64,000 nt of DNA from UMGS1696 sp964463375 (GTDB lineage: Bacteria > Bacillota > Clostridia > Oscillospirales > CAG-272), in contig CAYXBQ010000003.1 in NCBI GenBank assembly GCA_964463375.1, positions 95,546 through 159,545 of the forward strand. Reading direction: 5' to 3'. The position numbers were made by a program, and so were the translations under genes. The notes under the pieces are model-generated. The model was not told the DNA's origin. It made no database searches and was given only the letters and a program-made list of their open reading frames with translations. Below are positions 16,536 to 24,856 of this stretch, piece after piece (positions within the stretch are counted from its first letter, which is position 1; every line of letters begins with the position of its first letter).

Positions 16536-17912
16536 ATGCAAACGAATATTCTCTCCCTGCCCATCCCGGAGGGCACACCGCTCTATAAGACCATGTTCCA
16601 GGTGCAGGCCGAGGGCTGTGCCGTCGCCCTGTATTCCGATAAGACCTATTGGGACGGCACCGTCAATTTCGGTGTCTTGGATCTGACCCCCGGTACCGCC
16701 GCCCGTGTCACCGTGACACCGCTGTTTTCCTTCCGCTCCGTGCAGATCCTGCCGGAAATGCTGGGTATCGTGCCCCAGGTCACAGACGGCGTGCTCCGGT
16801 TCACCACACCGACCCATCCCACCCAGATCACCATCGTGTTCGATGGTCAGTACAAGGCGGGCAATGTGCTGCACCTCTTTGTCAATGCCATCACAGAAGC
16901 ACCGGCTGAGGAGGAAGGCCGGACCCTGCTGACGTTCCCCGCCGGTTTCCACGATGTGCGCACCTCGGAAGGCTATGCCATGCCCGTGGGAGACGACACC
17001 ACCGTGTACCTGGCACCGGGTGCTGTGCTGTACGGCGGGATCCGTGCGGCGGGGAAGAACATCCGGCTCTGCGGCAGCGGCATGCTCCTGACCGACCGGG
17101 ACTGCAAAAGCATCTCTTTAGATGCCGTACAATGCGAGAACCTGACCATCGAGAACATCCTCGTCCACTCCCACGCCCGCAACGGCTGGAACATCCATTT
17201 GTATCTTTGCACGGACGTAATGGTGGAGAACTTGAAGGTCCTGTCCACCACCTATGCCTGCACCGACGGGATCGATATTTCCAACGGTCAGAACGTGCAG
17301 ATCCGCAATAGCTTTGTCCGCTCCTGCGACGACAGCATTTCCCTCAAAGGCTTCGACCGAGAACGTCCCTGTGAGAATATCCACCTGTCCCATATGATCC
17401 TGTGGAACGACTGCAACAATTCCATGGTGGTGGGGGAGGAGAGCAAGGCGGCCTACTACCGCAATATTTCCTTCCGGGACATCGACGTGCTGTTCTCCTA
17501 CGACGATCCCCAGTACCACGAACAGTTGGACGAACGGGCGGTCATGGGCATCGTACTGCTGGACGGCGTGCCCTGCAGCGACATTCTATGGGAAAATGTG
17601 CGGATCCACAAATGCGAACGCTTGTGCTGCATGGTCTTCCGGGACAGCTTTTGGTTCGGCACGGTAAAGGGGGATCAAACGAAAGCCGGCGGCATCGATG
17701 GCGTGACCCTGCGGAACATCCGTGTCTTCTGCGACAGCGGCAGCAAGATCGCCGACCAGATCCTGTTCGAAGGCTACGACGAGACCAAAAAGGTGCAGAA
17801 CGTAAGCATCCAGCTCTGCCAGATCATGGGGGTGGAGATCGACGAAAGCTATCCTAAGCTGGTGCAAAACGAATTTGTGGGGGATGTTGTGGTTTCGAAG
17901 ACGTTGGTGTAA
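16536..17912 (+). CDS. GH28-like parallel beta-helix glycoside hydrolase
   Basis: 458 residues. N-terminal beta-sandwich-like region, then a parallel beta-helix. Two of the GH28 acid motifs are present: CTDGIDI (for NTD) and RSCDDSISLKGF (for the DD pair). The usual GHGxSxGS stretch is replaced by NNSMVVGEES, without His, so it is related to, but not a standard, polygalacturonase; a rhamnogalacturonan- or xylan-type or otherwise modified substrate is possible. No signal peptide. It is transcribed away from the fucosidase operon from a 120-base divergent region, so the two are likely co-regulated. Confidence 0.82.
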   Translation: MQTNILSLPIPEGTPLYKTMFQVQAEGCAVALYSDKTYWDGTVNFGVLDLTPGTAARVTVTPLFSFRSVQILPEMLGIVPQVTDGVLRFTTPTHPTQITIVFDGQYKAGNVLHLFVNAITEAPAEEEGRTLLTFPAGFHDVRTSEGYAMPVGDDTTVYLAPGAVLYGGIRAAGKNIRLCGSGMLLTDRDCKSISLDAVQCENLTIENILVHSHARNGWNIHLYLCTDVMVENLKVLSTTYACTDGIDISNGQNVQIRNSFVRSCDDSISLKGFDRERPCENIHLSHMILWNDCNNSMVVGEESKAAYYRNISFRDIDVLFSYDDPQYHEQLDERAVMGIVLLDGVPCSDILWENVRIHKCERLCCMVFRDSFWFGTVKGDQTKAGGIDGVTLRNIRVFCDSGSKIADQILFEGYDETKKVQNVSIQLCQIMGVEIDESYPKLVQNEFVGDVVVSKTLV

Positions 17913-17920
17913 GCATAAAG

Positions 17921-17960
17921 AAAATGCAGTACCTGCTGTGATTTTGGGTACTGCATTTTT
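17921..17960. terminator. Bidirectional terminator between GH28-like gene and toxin gene
   Basis: Perfect 11-bp stem (AATGCAGTACC / GGTACTGCATT) with T run on the plus side and A run on the other, between convergent genes. Confidence 0.85.
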
Positions 17961-17977
17961 GGTGTGCGTTAAAAATC

Positions 17978-18307
17978 TTACAAATCGTGCTTGTGTATGC
18001 GTTTAGCGGCAATCTCATAAACGGCATCATCTGCACGAGCACCAACGACGATTACGACCATTTTTGTGTCTGTCTGGATCAACTTGTAAACGACTCGCAA
18101 TCCTGCATCACGTAGTTTGATCTTCATTAGTCCGGTCAAATTGCGATTTCCTTTGTTTCCAAGAGGCTTTCCATAGCCACCTTCTTGTACAGATACTGGA
18201 TTCTGTAAAACCTTATAAATTGCTTTGGTGACCAATATTTGTTGATTACCGGATAAGCTACGTAGATCTTTTTCTGCCTCAGGAAGAAAGGATAAATGCC
18301 AGTTCAT
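17978..18307 (-). CDS. RelE/ParE-family toxin of a type II toxin-antitoxin pair
   Basis: 109 residues in the RelE/ParE fold: NWHLSFLPEAEKDLRSL at the N-terminus, GKPLGNKGNRNLTGLMKIKLRDAGLRVVY in the centre and a basic C-terminus. RelE toxins cut mRNA on the ribosome; ParE toxins block gyrase. The sequence layout (Arg-rich, LRDAGLRVVY) favours RelE/YoeB-like but does not prove it. The start overlaps the antitoxin stop by 4 bases (ATGA), the standard TA arrangement. Confidence 0.88.
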   Translation of the reverse strand: MNWHLSFLPEAEKDLRSLSGNQQILVTKAIYKVLQNPVSVQEGGYGKPLGNKGNRNLTGLMKIKLRDAGLRVVYKLIQTDTKMVVIVVGARADDAVYEIAAKRIHKHDL

Positions 18308-18627
18308 TCTAATTCAACCTCATCAAATCCAGCAAGATCTGCTTCTGTGATCCCTAAGTTTTGTAGAACGGTATCACCGTCGATCAATTTGCTTTGATCA
18401 AAGTGCTGCAGTCGCTCTGTAGCTATGGCTGCCAGCTGGGCATCGTTTAGGGCATCCATGATCTGGATATACTCTGCCGGAGAAAGCAAAACACATTCCG
18501 GTGTATTGTTTTTCATAACGACTTTTGCCCCTGTTTTCTTCACTTCTTCAAATACTTTGCCGGCCATACCTCGGTTGAATAGAGAGATAGAGATAGTATT
18601 CTTGATAGCACTCGAAATATCCACCAT
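18304..18627 (-). CDS. Phd/YefM-type antitoxin
   Basis: 107 residues. The N-terminal domain (SSAIKNTISISLFNRGMAGK, then GAKVVMKNNTPECVLLSPAEY) matches the Phd/YefM DNA-binding fold; the C-terminal acidic tail (DLAGFDEVELE) would bind the toxin. The ATG with GGGAGG eight bases upstream is preferred over a longer start. It precedes and overlaps the toxin. A palindrome covering its -10 box fits autoregulation by the TA complex. Confidence 0.88.
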   Translation of the reverse strand: MVDISSAIKNTISISLFNRGMAGKVFEEVKKTGAKVVMKNNTPECVLLSPAEYIQIMDALNDAQLAAIATERLQHFDQSKLIDGDTVLQNLGITEADLAGFDEVELE

Positions 18628-18649
18628 GTGATATCCTCCCATACGTTTT

Positions 18650-18691
18650 TGTGCCTAGATACAGTATAGCACAAAGTGGTGAAAAATGCAA
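18650..18691 (-). promoter_or_regulatory. Promoter and likely operator of the TA pair
   Basis: On the minus strand: TTGCAT (18686-18691), 17-base spacer, TATACT (18663-18668). An imperfect inverted repeat TGTGC...GTAT.GCACA (18650-18673) overlaps the -10 box. Confidence 0.68.
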
Positions 18692-18855
18692 TAGATTTGC
18701 TGCAGAATTTACTGATGGTGTGCAACAGGAGCTTTACAGCTGTCTTATACTTTGTGTGCTGTATTGATTCCGACATTCATTTCTTTCAAAGATATGTCTG
18801 CGATACCATTTTACATAGCGATTTGACTGGCTTTTTTCATCGCACCTTCATCACA

Positions 18856-19887
18856 TCAATTTTCCATAAGCTCCATAGAGACCACAAATGTATTCCCCTC
18901 AAATGCGTAGGGCGAGGACCCATACCCGCTGGCGCAGAACAAATGGGTCGGCTTGCCGGTTTCGTCAAACAGCAGGGAAGGCCGTTCCAGGTTTCCCTGG
19001 ACCGAGGTGTGTCCGTCTGCCCACTGTACCGTGCGGGAATAGATCTTCGGCTGGGGGGCGATCTCGAAATCCATGCAGTCGTCGCTTTCCGCATAGAAGC
19101 CGCTGCCCCATTCGCCGGTGATCCCGTAGGCGCCGTGCTTTACGTCATCCTTGGCGATCAGGCAGAATTTCTTCCGCTTGTCGTCATACCAGATGAAGGG
19201 ATCCTCGATGTGGTAGTCTTCATCCGCAAACTGCAAGATCGGCTTGTCCGACAACCGGCGGAATTCCCCATCCGGCCGATCGGCTACAGCAATGCCCAGC
19301 TTCAAGGGCTTGCCGGAGCTTTGCCGGGATTTGTAGATCATGTACGTGGTCCCGTCCGGCAGAATGGCTACCGAAGGATTGGTGGTGACGGTGCAGTCCC
19401 AATAGGAGCAGTCACGAGGCTCCAACAGCGGCGTGTCCCGGCGCACATAGGGCCCTTCGATGGTGTCGGCTACCCCCAGCCCGATCCGCTTCCGGTTCCA
19501 GGTCTCCAGCACATAATCGCTGGGAATATCCCCTTCCTCCGGCACATCCCAGCTGTAGGTGCAGCCCATGTGGTAGAGGTAGAATTTGCCGTTCCAGGTC
19601 TTAATGCAGGTGTTGTGGGTGTTCATACCGTCAAAATACTGTCTCCCTCGCCGGGGTAGCACCACCTCGGCAAAGGTGTAGGGTCCCTCCGGCTTGTCCG
19701 AGACCGAGCGAATGATCTCACTGCGGAACAGCCAGTTGGCACCAAATCCATACTTCTTCGGCCAGCGGGAGGAGAACATGTGGTACTTCCCATCCACCTT
19801 CAGCACCGAGCAGTCCCAAACGTAGTAGTCCTCCAGCTCCAATGCGATCCGTGCCTTCCCGGCCGTATATCCAAAATTTTCAGCCAT
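18856..19887 (-). CDS. GH43/GH117-like five-bladed beta-propeller glycosidase
   Basis: 343 residues. Repeated propeller blades with DCSVLKVDGKYHMF, NTHNTCIKTWNGKFYLY, NPSVAILPDGTTYMIY and HIEDPFIWYDDKRKKFCLI, each carrying the W/D-G-K-Y turn of GH43-like proteins; Asp residues in WDCS and HIEDP are candidate acid/base residues. Substrate unknown (arabinan, xylan and anhydro-sugar types exist). No signal peptide. The start chosen has AAAGGA upstream; longer starts have none. It is transcribed divergently from the MATE-GH38 pair and has its own strong promoter. Confidence 0.78.
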   Translation of the reverse strand: MAENFGYTAGKARIALELEDYYVWDCSVLKVDGKYHMFSSRWPKKYGFGANWLFRSEIIRSVSDKPEGPYTFAEVVLPRRGRQYFDGMNTHNTCIKTWNGKFYLYHMGCTYSWDVPEEGDIPSDYVLETWNRKRIGLGVADTIEGPYVRRDTPLLEPRDCSYWDCTVTTNPSVAILPDGTTYMIYKSRQSSGKPLKLGIAVADRPDGEFRRLSDKPILQFADEDYHIEDPFIWYDDKRKKFCLIAKDDVKHGAYGITGEWGSGFYAESDDCMDFEIAPQPKIYSRTVQWADGHTSVQGNLERPSLLFDETGKPTHLFCASGYGSSPYAFEGNTFVVSMELMEN

Positions 19888-19940
19888 ACTGCAAGTTGTC
19901 CTTTCTGTATGCATATCGTTTTTTTCATAAATACACCTAT

Positions 19941-19969
19941 AGTATACCAGCTTCCCGCCCAAATGTCAA
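19941..19969 (-). promoter_or_regulatory. Promoter of the GH43-like gene
   Basis: On the minus strand: TTGACA (19964-19969), 17-base spacer, TATACT (19941-19946). Confidence 0.8.
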
Positions 19970-20013
19970 CCGGTCGCCACACCCATATTTCTCCATAATT
20001 TTCGCCCATATGG

Positions 20014-20043
20014 TTGACAGTTCCATAGATAAGGTGTTATAAT
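20014..20043 (+). promoter_or_regulatory. Promoter of the MATE-GH38 unit
   Basis: TTGACA (20014-20019), 18-base spacer, TATAAT (20038-20043). Back to back with the GH43-like promoter, 44 bases apart. Confidence 0.82.
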
Positions 20044-20080
20044 GTAGTTACTCTATCTTTTTTTACAGCAAAGGAACGAC

Positions 20081-21478
20081 ATGAGATCCAAAATCAAACT
20101 GAACCTACCCATGATCGGCGTGATCCTGACCTTGGCATGGCCCACCATGTTAGAGCAGCTCATGCAGACCGCCGTACAATACATCGATACCGCCATGGTG
20201 GGCGCATTGGGGCTGCAAGCCACCGCAGCGGTAGGTGCTACCACCACCGTCAGCTGGCTCATCGGCAGTGCCATCTCTGCCACCAGCATCGGCTTTTTGT
20301 CCTTTATCGCCAGAGCCTATGGTGCCAAGGATAGGCAGGCGGCGGCTCGTGCAGTCTCCCAGGCGGTACTGGCGGTACTGGTGCTGGGGACGGTGTTCAC
20401 CATCCTGCCCTTGACCCTCAGCCACTATGTTCCCGTCTGGATGCAGGTGGACGCAAGCATACGCCCCACCGCCAGCCTGTATTTCTTCATCCTGTATGTC
20501 CCCATGCTCCCCCGAACGGCCAGCATCATCTTTGGCACCGTACTACGAGCGGCGGGGGACACCAAAACACCCATGAAGGCCGGCGTGCTGGTGAACATCA
20601 CCAACGTGGTGCTGAACTTCCTTTTTATCTATGAGACCCGCACCATGACCCTCTTCGACCATAGCTTCACCATGTTCGGTGCCGGTTGGGGCGTGGCGGG
20701 GGCAGCCGTTGCCAGTGCCATTGCCTATACCCTCGGCGGCATCCGGATCACCATGGTGCTGTGGAAGCATCCGCTGGTCTCCCCAAAGGGACAAAAGCTG
20801 AAGCCGGATAAGGAGATCCTTCTCCCCTGTCTGAAGATCGCCCTGCCCAATATGTTCCAGCGGATCGGCACCTCTCTGGGATATGTGGTCTTCGCCGCCA
20901 TGATCAATTCTTTGGGAGACGTGTCCACCGCCGCCCATACCATCGCCAATACCGTGGAATCCGCCTTCTATATCCCCGGCTACGGTATGCAGACCGCCGC
21001 CGCTACTTTGGCCGGTAACGCATACGGCGAGGGGGACAGAGAAAAAATGAACGAGCTGGCAAGGATGTTCATTCCCATCGAGATCGGGCTGATGATCCTG
21101 TCCGGCGGCTGCCTGTTCCTTTGCGCACCCAGCCTTATGCACCTGTTCTCCAAGGATCCGGAGGTCATTCGTCTGGGCAGTACGATCCTGCGCATGGTGG
21201 CAGTATCCGAGCCCTTCTACGGCTTCTCCATCATTTTGGAGGGCCTGATGCAGGGGGTGGGAAACACCAAGGAACCATTCATATACAACATCATCGGTAT
21301 GTGGGGCATCCGCATCGTGGGTACCTTCCTCTGTACCCAGCTGCTACACATGACCCTTGTCTCCGCCTGGGCCTGCATGATCCTGCATAACCTGTTCATC
21401 TTTATCCTGTACTGCATCTGCTACATCCGCCGCCGGTGGAATCCGTTGGAGGTGGAGCTGCGGAAAGCCAAGCAATAG
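20081..21478 (+). CDS. MATE-family efflux transporter
   Basis: 465 residues, about 12 membrane helices, with the MATE start MIGVILTLAWPTMLEQLMQT and the inter-helix features GATTTVSWLIGSAI and NIAMPN-like ALPNMFQRIGTS. These carriers export drugs or metabolites against Na+ or H+. AAAGGA ribosome site. It lies 26 bases before the alpha-mannosidase gene and likely shares its transcript, an odd pairing that may mean export of a sugar-linked product. Confidence 0.92.
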   Translation: MRSKIKLNLPMIGVILTLAWPTMLEQLMQTAVQYIDTAMVGALGLQATAAVGATTTVSWLIGSAISATSIGFLSFIARAYGAKDRQAAARAVSQAVLAVLVLGTVFTILPLTLSHYVPVWMQVDASIRPTASLYFFILYVPMLPRTASIIFGTVLRAAGDTKTPMKAGVLVNITNVVLNFLFIYETRTMTLFDHSFTMFGAGWGVAGAAVASAIAYTLGGIRITMVLWKHPLVSPKGQKLKPDKEILLPCLKIALPNMFQRIGTSLGYVVFAAMINSLGDVSTAAHTIANTVESAFYIPGYGMQTAAATLAGNAYGEGDREKMNELARMFIPIEIGLMILSGGCLFLCAPSLMHLFSKDPEVIRLGSTILRMVAVSEPFYGFSIILEGLMQGVGNTKEPFIYNIIGMWGIRIVGTFLCTQLLHMTLVSAWACMILHNLFIFILYCICYIRRRWNPLEVELRKAKQ

Positions 21479-21504
21479 AACATACACCGAAAGGGAGAAA
21501 ACAT

Positions 21505-23931
21505 ATGAAAGAAGTACATCTGATCTGCAATGCCCACTTAGACCCCATTTGGCAGTGGGAATGGGAAGAGGGTGCCGCCGCCGCCCTGTCCACCTTCCGT
21601 GCCGCCGCAGACTTAGCCGACCAGTTCGACTATATCTTCTGTCACAACGAGGTGACCCTGTACAAGTATATCGAAGAATACGCACCGACCCTGTTTGCCC
21701 GCATCAAGGAGCTGATCCGGGTAGGCAAGTGGCATATCATGGGCGGTTGGTATCTCCAGCCCGACTGCAATATGCCCTGTGGCGAAAGCTTTGTCCGGCA
21801 GATCCAGGTGGGTCACCGGTACTTTATGGAAAAGTTTGGCGTGAACCCCACCACCGCCATCAACTTCGACGCATTCGGTCACACCAGAGGCCTGGTGCAG
21901 ATCTTGCATAAGTGCGGCCAGGACAGCCTGATCCTGACCCGTCCCGGCAACGATCCCACGCCCGCCGGTCAGTTCTGGTGGGAAGGCTTTGACGGCAGCC
22001 GCATCAAGGTCAACGGTGTTCGCCAGGGCTACAACTCTCCTTTGGGTCATGCAGCCGAAGCGATCCAAGGAAAGGCAAACGGGCAGCCGGAGGACGTGAT
22101 CTGCGTGCTGTGGGGCGTAGGCAACCATGGCGGCGGCCCTTCCCGCAAGGATCTTGCCGACATCCAGAAGCTGCAAGCCGAAGGCTCCATGGAGATCCTG
22201 CACTCCACGCCGGAGACGTTCTTTGCCCGCATCGACCCCAAGGTGGTCCACGACAAGTCCCTGCGCACCGTTATGCCCGGCTGCTACACTTCTATGACCC
22301 AGATCAAGCGCAAGCACGCCGAGCTGGAGAACACCTTATTCATGGTGGAAAAGCTGTGCTCCGTTGCCGCCAACCGGGGCCTGATCGCATATCCGGAAAA
22401 GGAGCTGGATGAGGTGGTGGAGGATCTGCTCAATGCCCAGTTCCACGATGTGCTCCCCGGCAGCGCCGTGCGTGCAGGAGAAGAAAACGGCCTTAGACTG
22501 CTGGACCACGGTCTACTGATGCTGAACCGCCTCCGTGCCAGAGCGTATTTTGCCATGGCGAATACAGAACCCAGCGCCGCCGAAGGGGAATATCCCGTGC
22601 TGGTGATGAACCCGAACCCCTACGAATGGGAGACGGAGATCTTCTGCGAATTCTCTTTGGCAGACCAAAACTGGTCGGACAGCGAAGCCTACTATCCCCG
22701 TGTGCTGGATACGGACGGCAACGAGATCCCGGCACAGCTGGTCAAGGAGGAAAGCAACCTGAATCTGGACTGGCGCAAGCGGATCTGCTTTAGAGCGAAG
22801 CTGGCACCGCTGACCCTGACCCGCTTCTCCGTGTACATGGAAAAGCAGCCGAAGAAGACAAACGTGTACGACAGCGGCAGCGATGTGATCGTGGACCTGC
22901 CCCAGATCGGCAAGCACGTGGAGATCGACGGCAAGACGGGGCTTTTGCGTTCGTACCGGATCGGCGGCAAGGAATATATCGATGCCACCAAGGGCGGTGC
23001 CTTCCAGCCGGTGTTCTACAAGGACAATCCCGACCCCTGGGGCATGGGTGCTTTCCAGCTCACCGCTATGGGAACGGATCCCACACCCTTCACCCTGATG
23101 GCAGAACCGGACGGTATGTTCAAGGGCATGCGACCCATCCAGGTCATCGAGGATGGGGCGATCTACACCGGCGTGGAATGCTTCTTCCGCTGCGAAAACA
23201 CCAGAGTCCGTGTGGAATACGACATTTATAAAAACACCGATGCCGTAGACGTAAAGGTGGACGTGTTCCTGGCCGACAACGACCGTATGCTGAAGCTGGC
23301 CCTGCCTCTGACTGCAAACGGCACCTACATCGGCCAGACTGCCTTTGGTACGGAGCCGCTGTACATGGATGGCAGAGAATGCGTGGCACAGCGGTTCGTA
23401 GCACTGCGGAACGAGGAGAACTGCATCGCACTGCTGAACCAGGGTACCTATGGCTCCTCGTATAAGGACGGTGTGCTGTCTATGTCGCTGGTGCGTGGCG
23501 TATCCTATTGCGCCCACCCCATTGGCGACCGGCCCATCATCCCGTCGGATCGGTATGTGAAGAAGATCGACATGGGCGAGCGCAACTTTACCTTCCGTCT
23601 GACCGTGGCACCGGAGGAAGCCTTGGAACGGTTGGCACTGGAATACAATGTCCCCGCCTACGCCTGCAACGTGTTCCCCTTGGGCGAAAAGGGAACGACC
23701 ACACCCTTCACCCTGTCCGTGGCAGACAAAAACATCGTGCTTGTGACCATGAAGAAGGCGGCAGAGGAGAGCGGCTACCTGATCCGGCTGCTGAACAACT
23801 GGTCACAGGAGAAAAAGACCACCCTGACCTGTCAGGATACGAGTCTGTCCTTGCGCTTTGGCGGGTACGAAGTGAAGACGATCCGGTGGGAGGATGGCAA
23901 ATTGACGGAAATCACGGCTCTTGTGATATGA
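21505..23931 (+). CDS. Alpha-mannosidase, glycoside hydrolase family 38
   Basis: 808 residues. The N-terminal GH38 domain opens with the zinc/catalytic motif NAHLDPIWQWEWEEG; the nucleophile region is NFDAFGHTRGLVQILHKCG. Middle three-helix domain (YCYTSMTQIKRKHAELEN-like segment) and C-terminal beta-sandwich domains complete the normal layout. It would remove alpha-mannose from glycans. No signal peptide, so cytosolic. ATG preceded by AAAGGGAG; a longer in-frame start overlaps the MATE gene and was rejected. Confidence 0.92.
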   Translation: MKEVHLICNAHLDPIWQWEWEEGAAAALSTFRAAADLADQFDYIFCHNEVTLYKYIEEYAPTLFARIKELIRVGKWHIMGGWYLQPDCNMPCGESFVRQIQVGHRYFMEKFGVNPTTAINFDAFGHTRGLVQILHKCGQDSLILTRPGNDPTPAGQFWWEGFDGSRIKVNGVRQGYNSPLGHAAEAIQGKANGQPEDVICVLWGVGNHGGGPSRKDLADIQKLQAEGSMEILHSTPETFFARIDPKVVHDKSLRTVMPGCYTSMTQIKRKHAELENTLFMVEKLCSVAANRGLIAYPEKELDEVVEDLLNAQFHDVLPGSAVRAGEENGLRLLDHGLLMLNRLRARAYFAMANTEPSAAEGEYPVLVMNPNPYEWETEIFCEFSLADQNWSDSEAYYPRVLDTDGNEIPAQLVKEESNLNLDWRKRICFRAKLAPLTLTRFSVYMEKQPKKTNVYDSGSDVIVDLPQIGKHVEIDGKTGLLRSYRIGGKEYIDATKGGAFQPVFYKDNPDPWGMGAFQLTAMGTDPTPFTLMAEPDGMFKGMRPIQVIEDGAIYTGVECFFRCENTRVRVEYDIYKNTDAVDVKVDVFLADNDRMLKLALPLTANGTYIGQTAFGTEPLYMDGRECVAQRFVALRNEENCIALLNQGTYGSSYKDGVLSMSLVRGVSYCAHPIGDRPIIPSDRYVKKIDMGERNFTFRLTVAPEEALERLALEYNVPAYACNVFPLGEKGTTTPFTLSVADKNIVLVTMKKAAEESGYLIRLLNNWSQEKKTTLTCQDTSLSLRFGGYEVKTIRWEDGKLTEITALVI

Positions 23932-23985
23932 ATATTTTACCAGGTTTTTTTGCGTGAAAATACAGACAAAACGGCGATTTTGTGG

Positions 23986-23991
23986 TATAAT
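23986..23991 (+). promoter_or_regulatory. Extended -10 promoter element upstream of purC
   Basis: TGTGGTATAAT without a good -35; leader of ~50 bases before a strong AAAGGAG site. Confidence 0.6.
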
Positions 23992-24045
23992 ACTGACGTA
24001 AGGCAAACCCTACCAATCTTCTACGATATATAAAGGAGTAAGCAT

Positions 24046-24729
24046 ATGAAAAAGATCTATACCGGTAAAACCAAGGACGTATACGCACTGGACAACGGTA
24101 ACGTCATGCTCAAGTTCAAGGATGACTGCACAGGCAAGGACGGCGTATTCGATCCCGGTGAAAACACCGTAGGCCTGACCATCGAGGGGATCGGCAAGGC
24201 CAATTTGCAGACCTCCGTTTATTACTTTGAAAAGCTGAAGGAAGCCGGCATCAAGACCCACTATGTCAGCGCCGATGTGGAAAACGCCACCATGGAAGTA
24301 CTGCCGGCCACCGTGTTCGGTCACGGTCTGGAAGTGATCTGCCGTCTGGTCGCTACCGGTTCCTTCATCCGCAGATACGGCGAATACATGGAAAACGGCA
24401 CCAGACTGGAAGGCGGCTACGTAGAATGCACCTTCAAGAACGATGAAAAGGGCGACCCGCTGGTGACCTGCGAAGGTCTGGCCGCACTGGGCATCATGAC
24501 CCCCGCCATGTTCGAAAGCATGAAGGAACAGACCCTGAAGATCACCAAGATCGTAGCAGACGACCTCAAGACCATCGGTCTGGATCTGTGGGACATCAAG
24601 TTTGAATTCGGCTACAACAACGGCGAAGTGATCCTGATCGACGAGATCGCCTCCGGCAACATGAGAGTCTACAAGGGCGACACCATCGTAGAACCCGTTG
24701 CGCTGACCAAGCTTATCCTGAACAGATAA
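24046..24729 (+). CDS. purC: Phosphoribosylaminoimidazole-succinocarboxamide synthase (SAICAR synthase)
   Basis: 227 residues, usual PurC length. YTGKTKDVY at the N-terminus (ATP-binding Lys region), EVICRLVATGSFIRRYG, and the signature LIDEIASGNMRVY match SAICAR synthase, which joins CAIR and aspartate in purine synthesis. It is monocistronic, between its own promoter and terminator; no other pur gene is in the window. Confidence 0.95.
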   Translation: MKKIYTGKTKDVYALDNGNVMLKFKDDCTGKDGVFDPGENTVGLTIEGIGKANLQTSVYYFEKLKEAGIKTHYVSADVENATMEVLPATVFGHGLEVICRLVATGSFIRRYGEYMENGTRLEGGYVECTFKNDEKGDPLVTCEGLAALGIMTPAMFESMKEQTLKITKIVADDLKTIGLDLWDIKFEFGYNNGEVILIDEIASGNMRVYKGDTIVEPVALTKLILNR

Positions 24730-24748
24730 CAACGCATAAACCCAATAG

Positions 24749-24780
24749 AAAAAAGCAGTCACCCAAAATGGCTGCTTTTT
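24749..24780 (+). terminator. Terminator of purC
   Basis: AAAAAGCAG / CTGCTTTTT stem with a T run. Confidence 0.75.
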
Positions 24781-24805
24781 CTGCACAGGCAGGTCCGAAA
24801 TAGAA

Positions 24806-24843
24806 AAACACCGTCTGCCACATTTTTTTCACAGACGGTGTTT
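24806..24843. terminator. Terminator of the MFS gene (bidirectional)
   Basis: Perfect 12-bp stem AAACACCGTCTG / CAGACGGTGTTT, T-rich on the leftward side. Confidence 0.85.
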
Positions 24844-24856
24844 GGGATCCGCTATA

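Noticed and set aside
18676..19659. 327-residue plus-strand frame
   Set aside because: Shadow of the GH43-like gene on the opposite strand; no family motifs or ribosome site.
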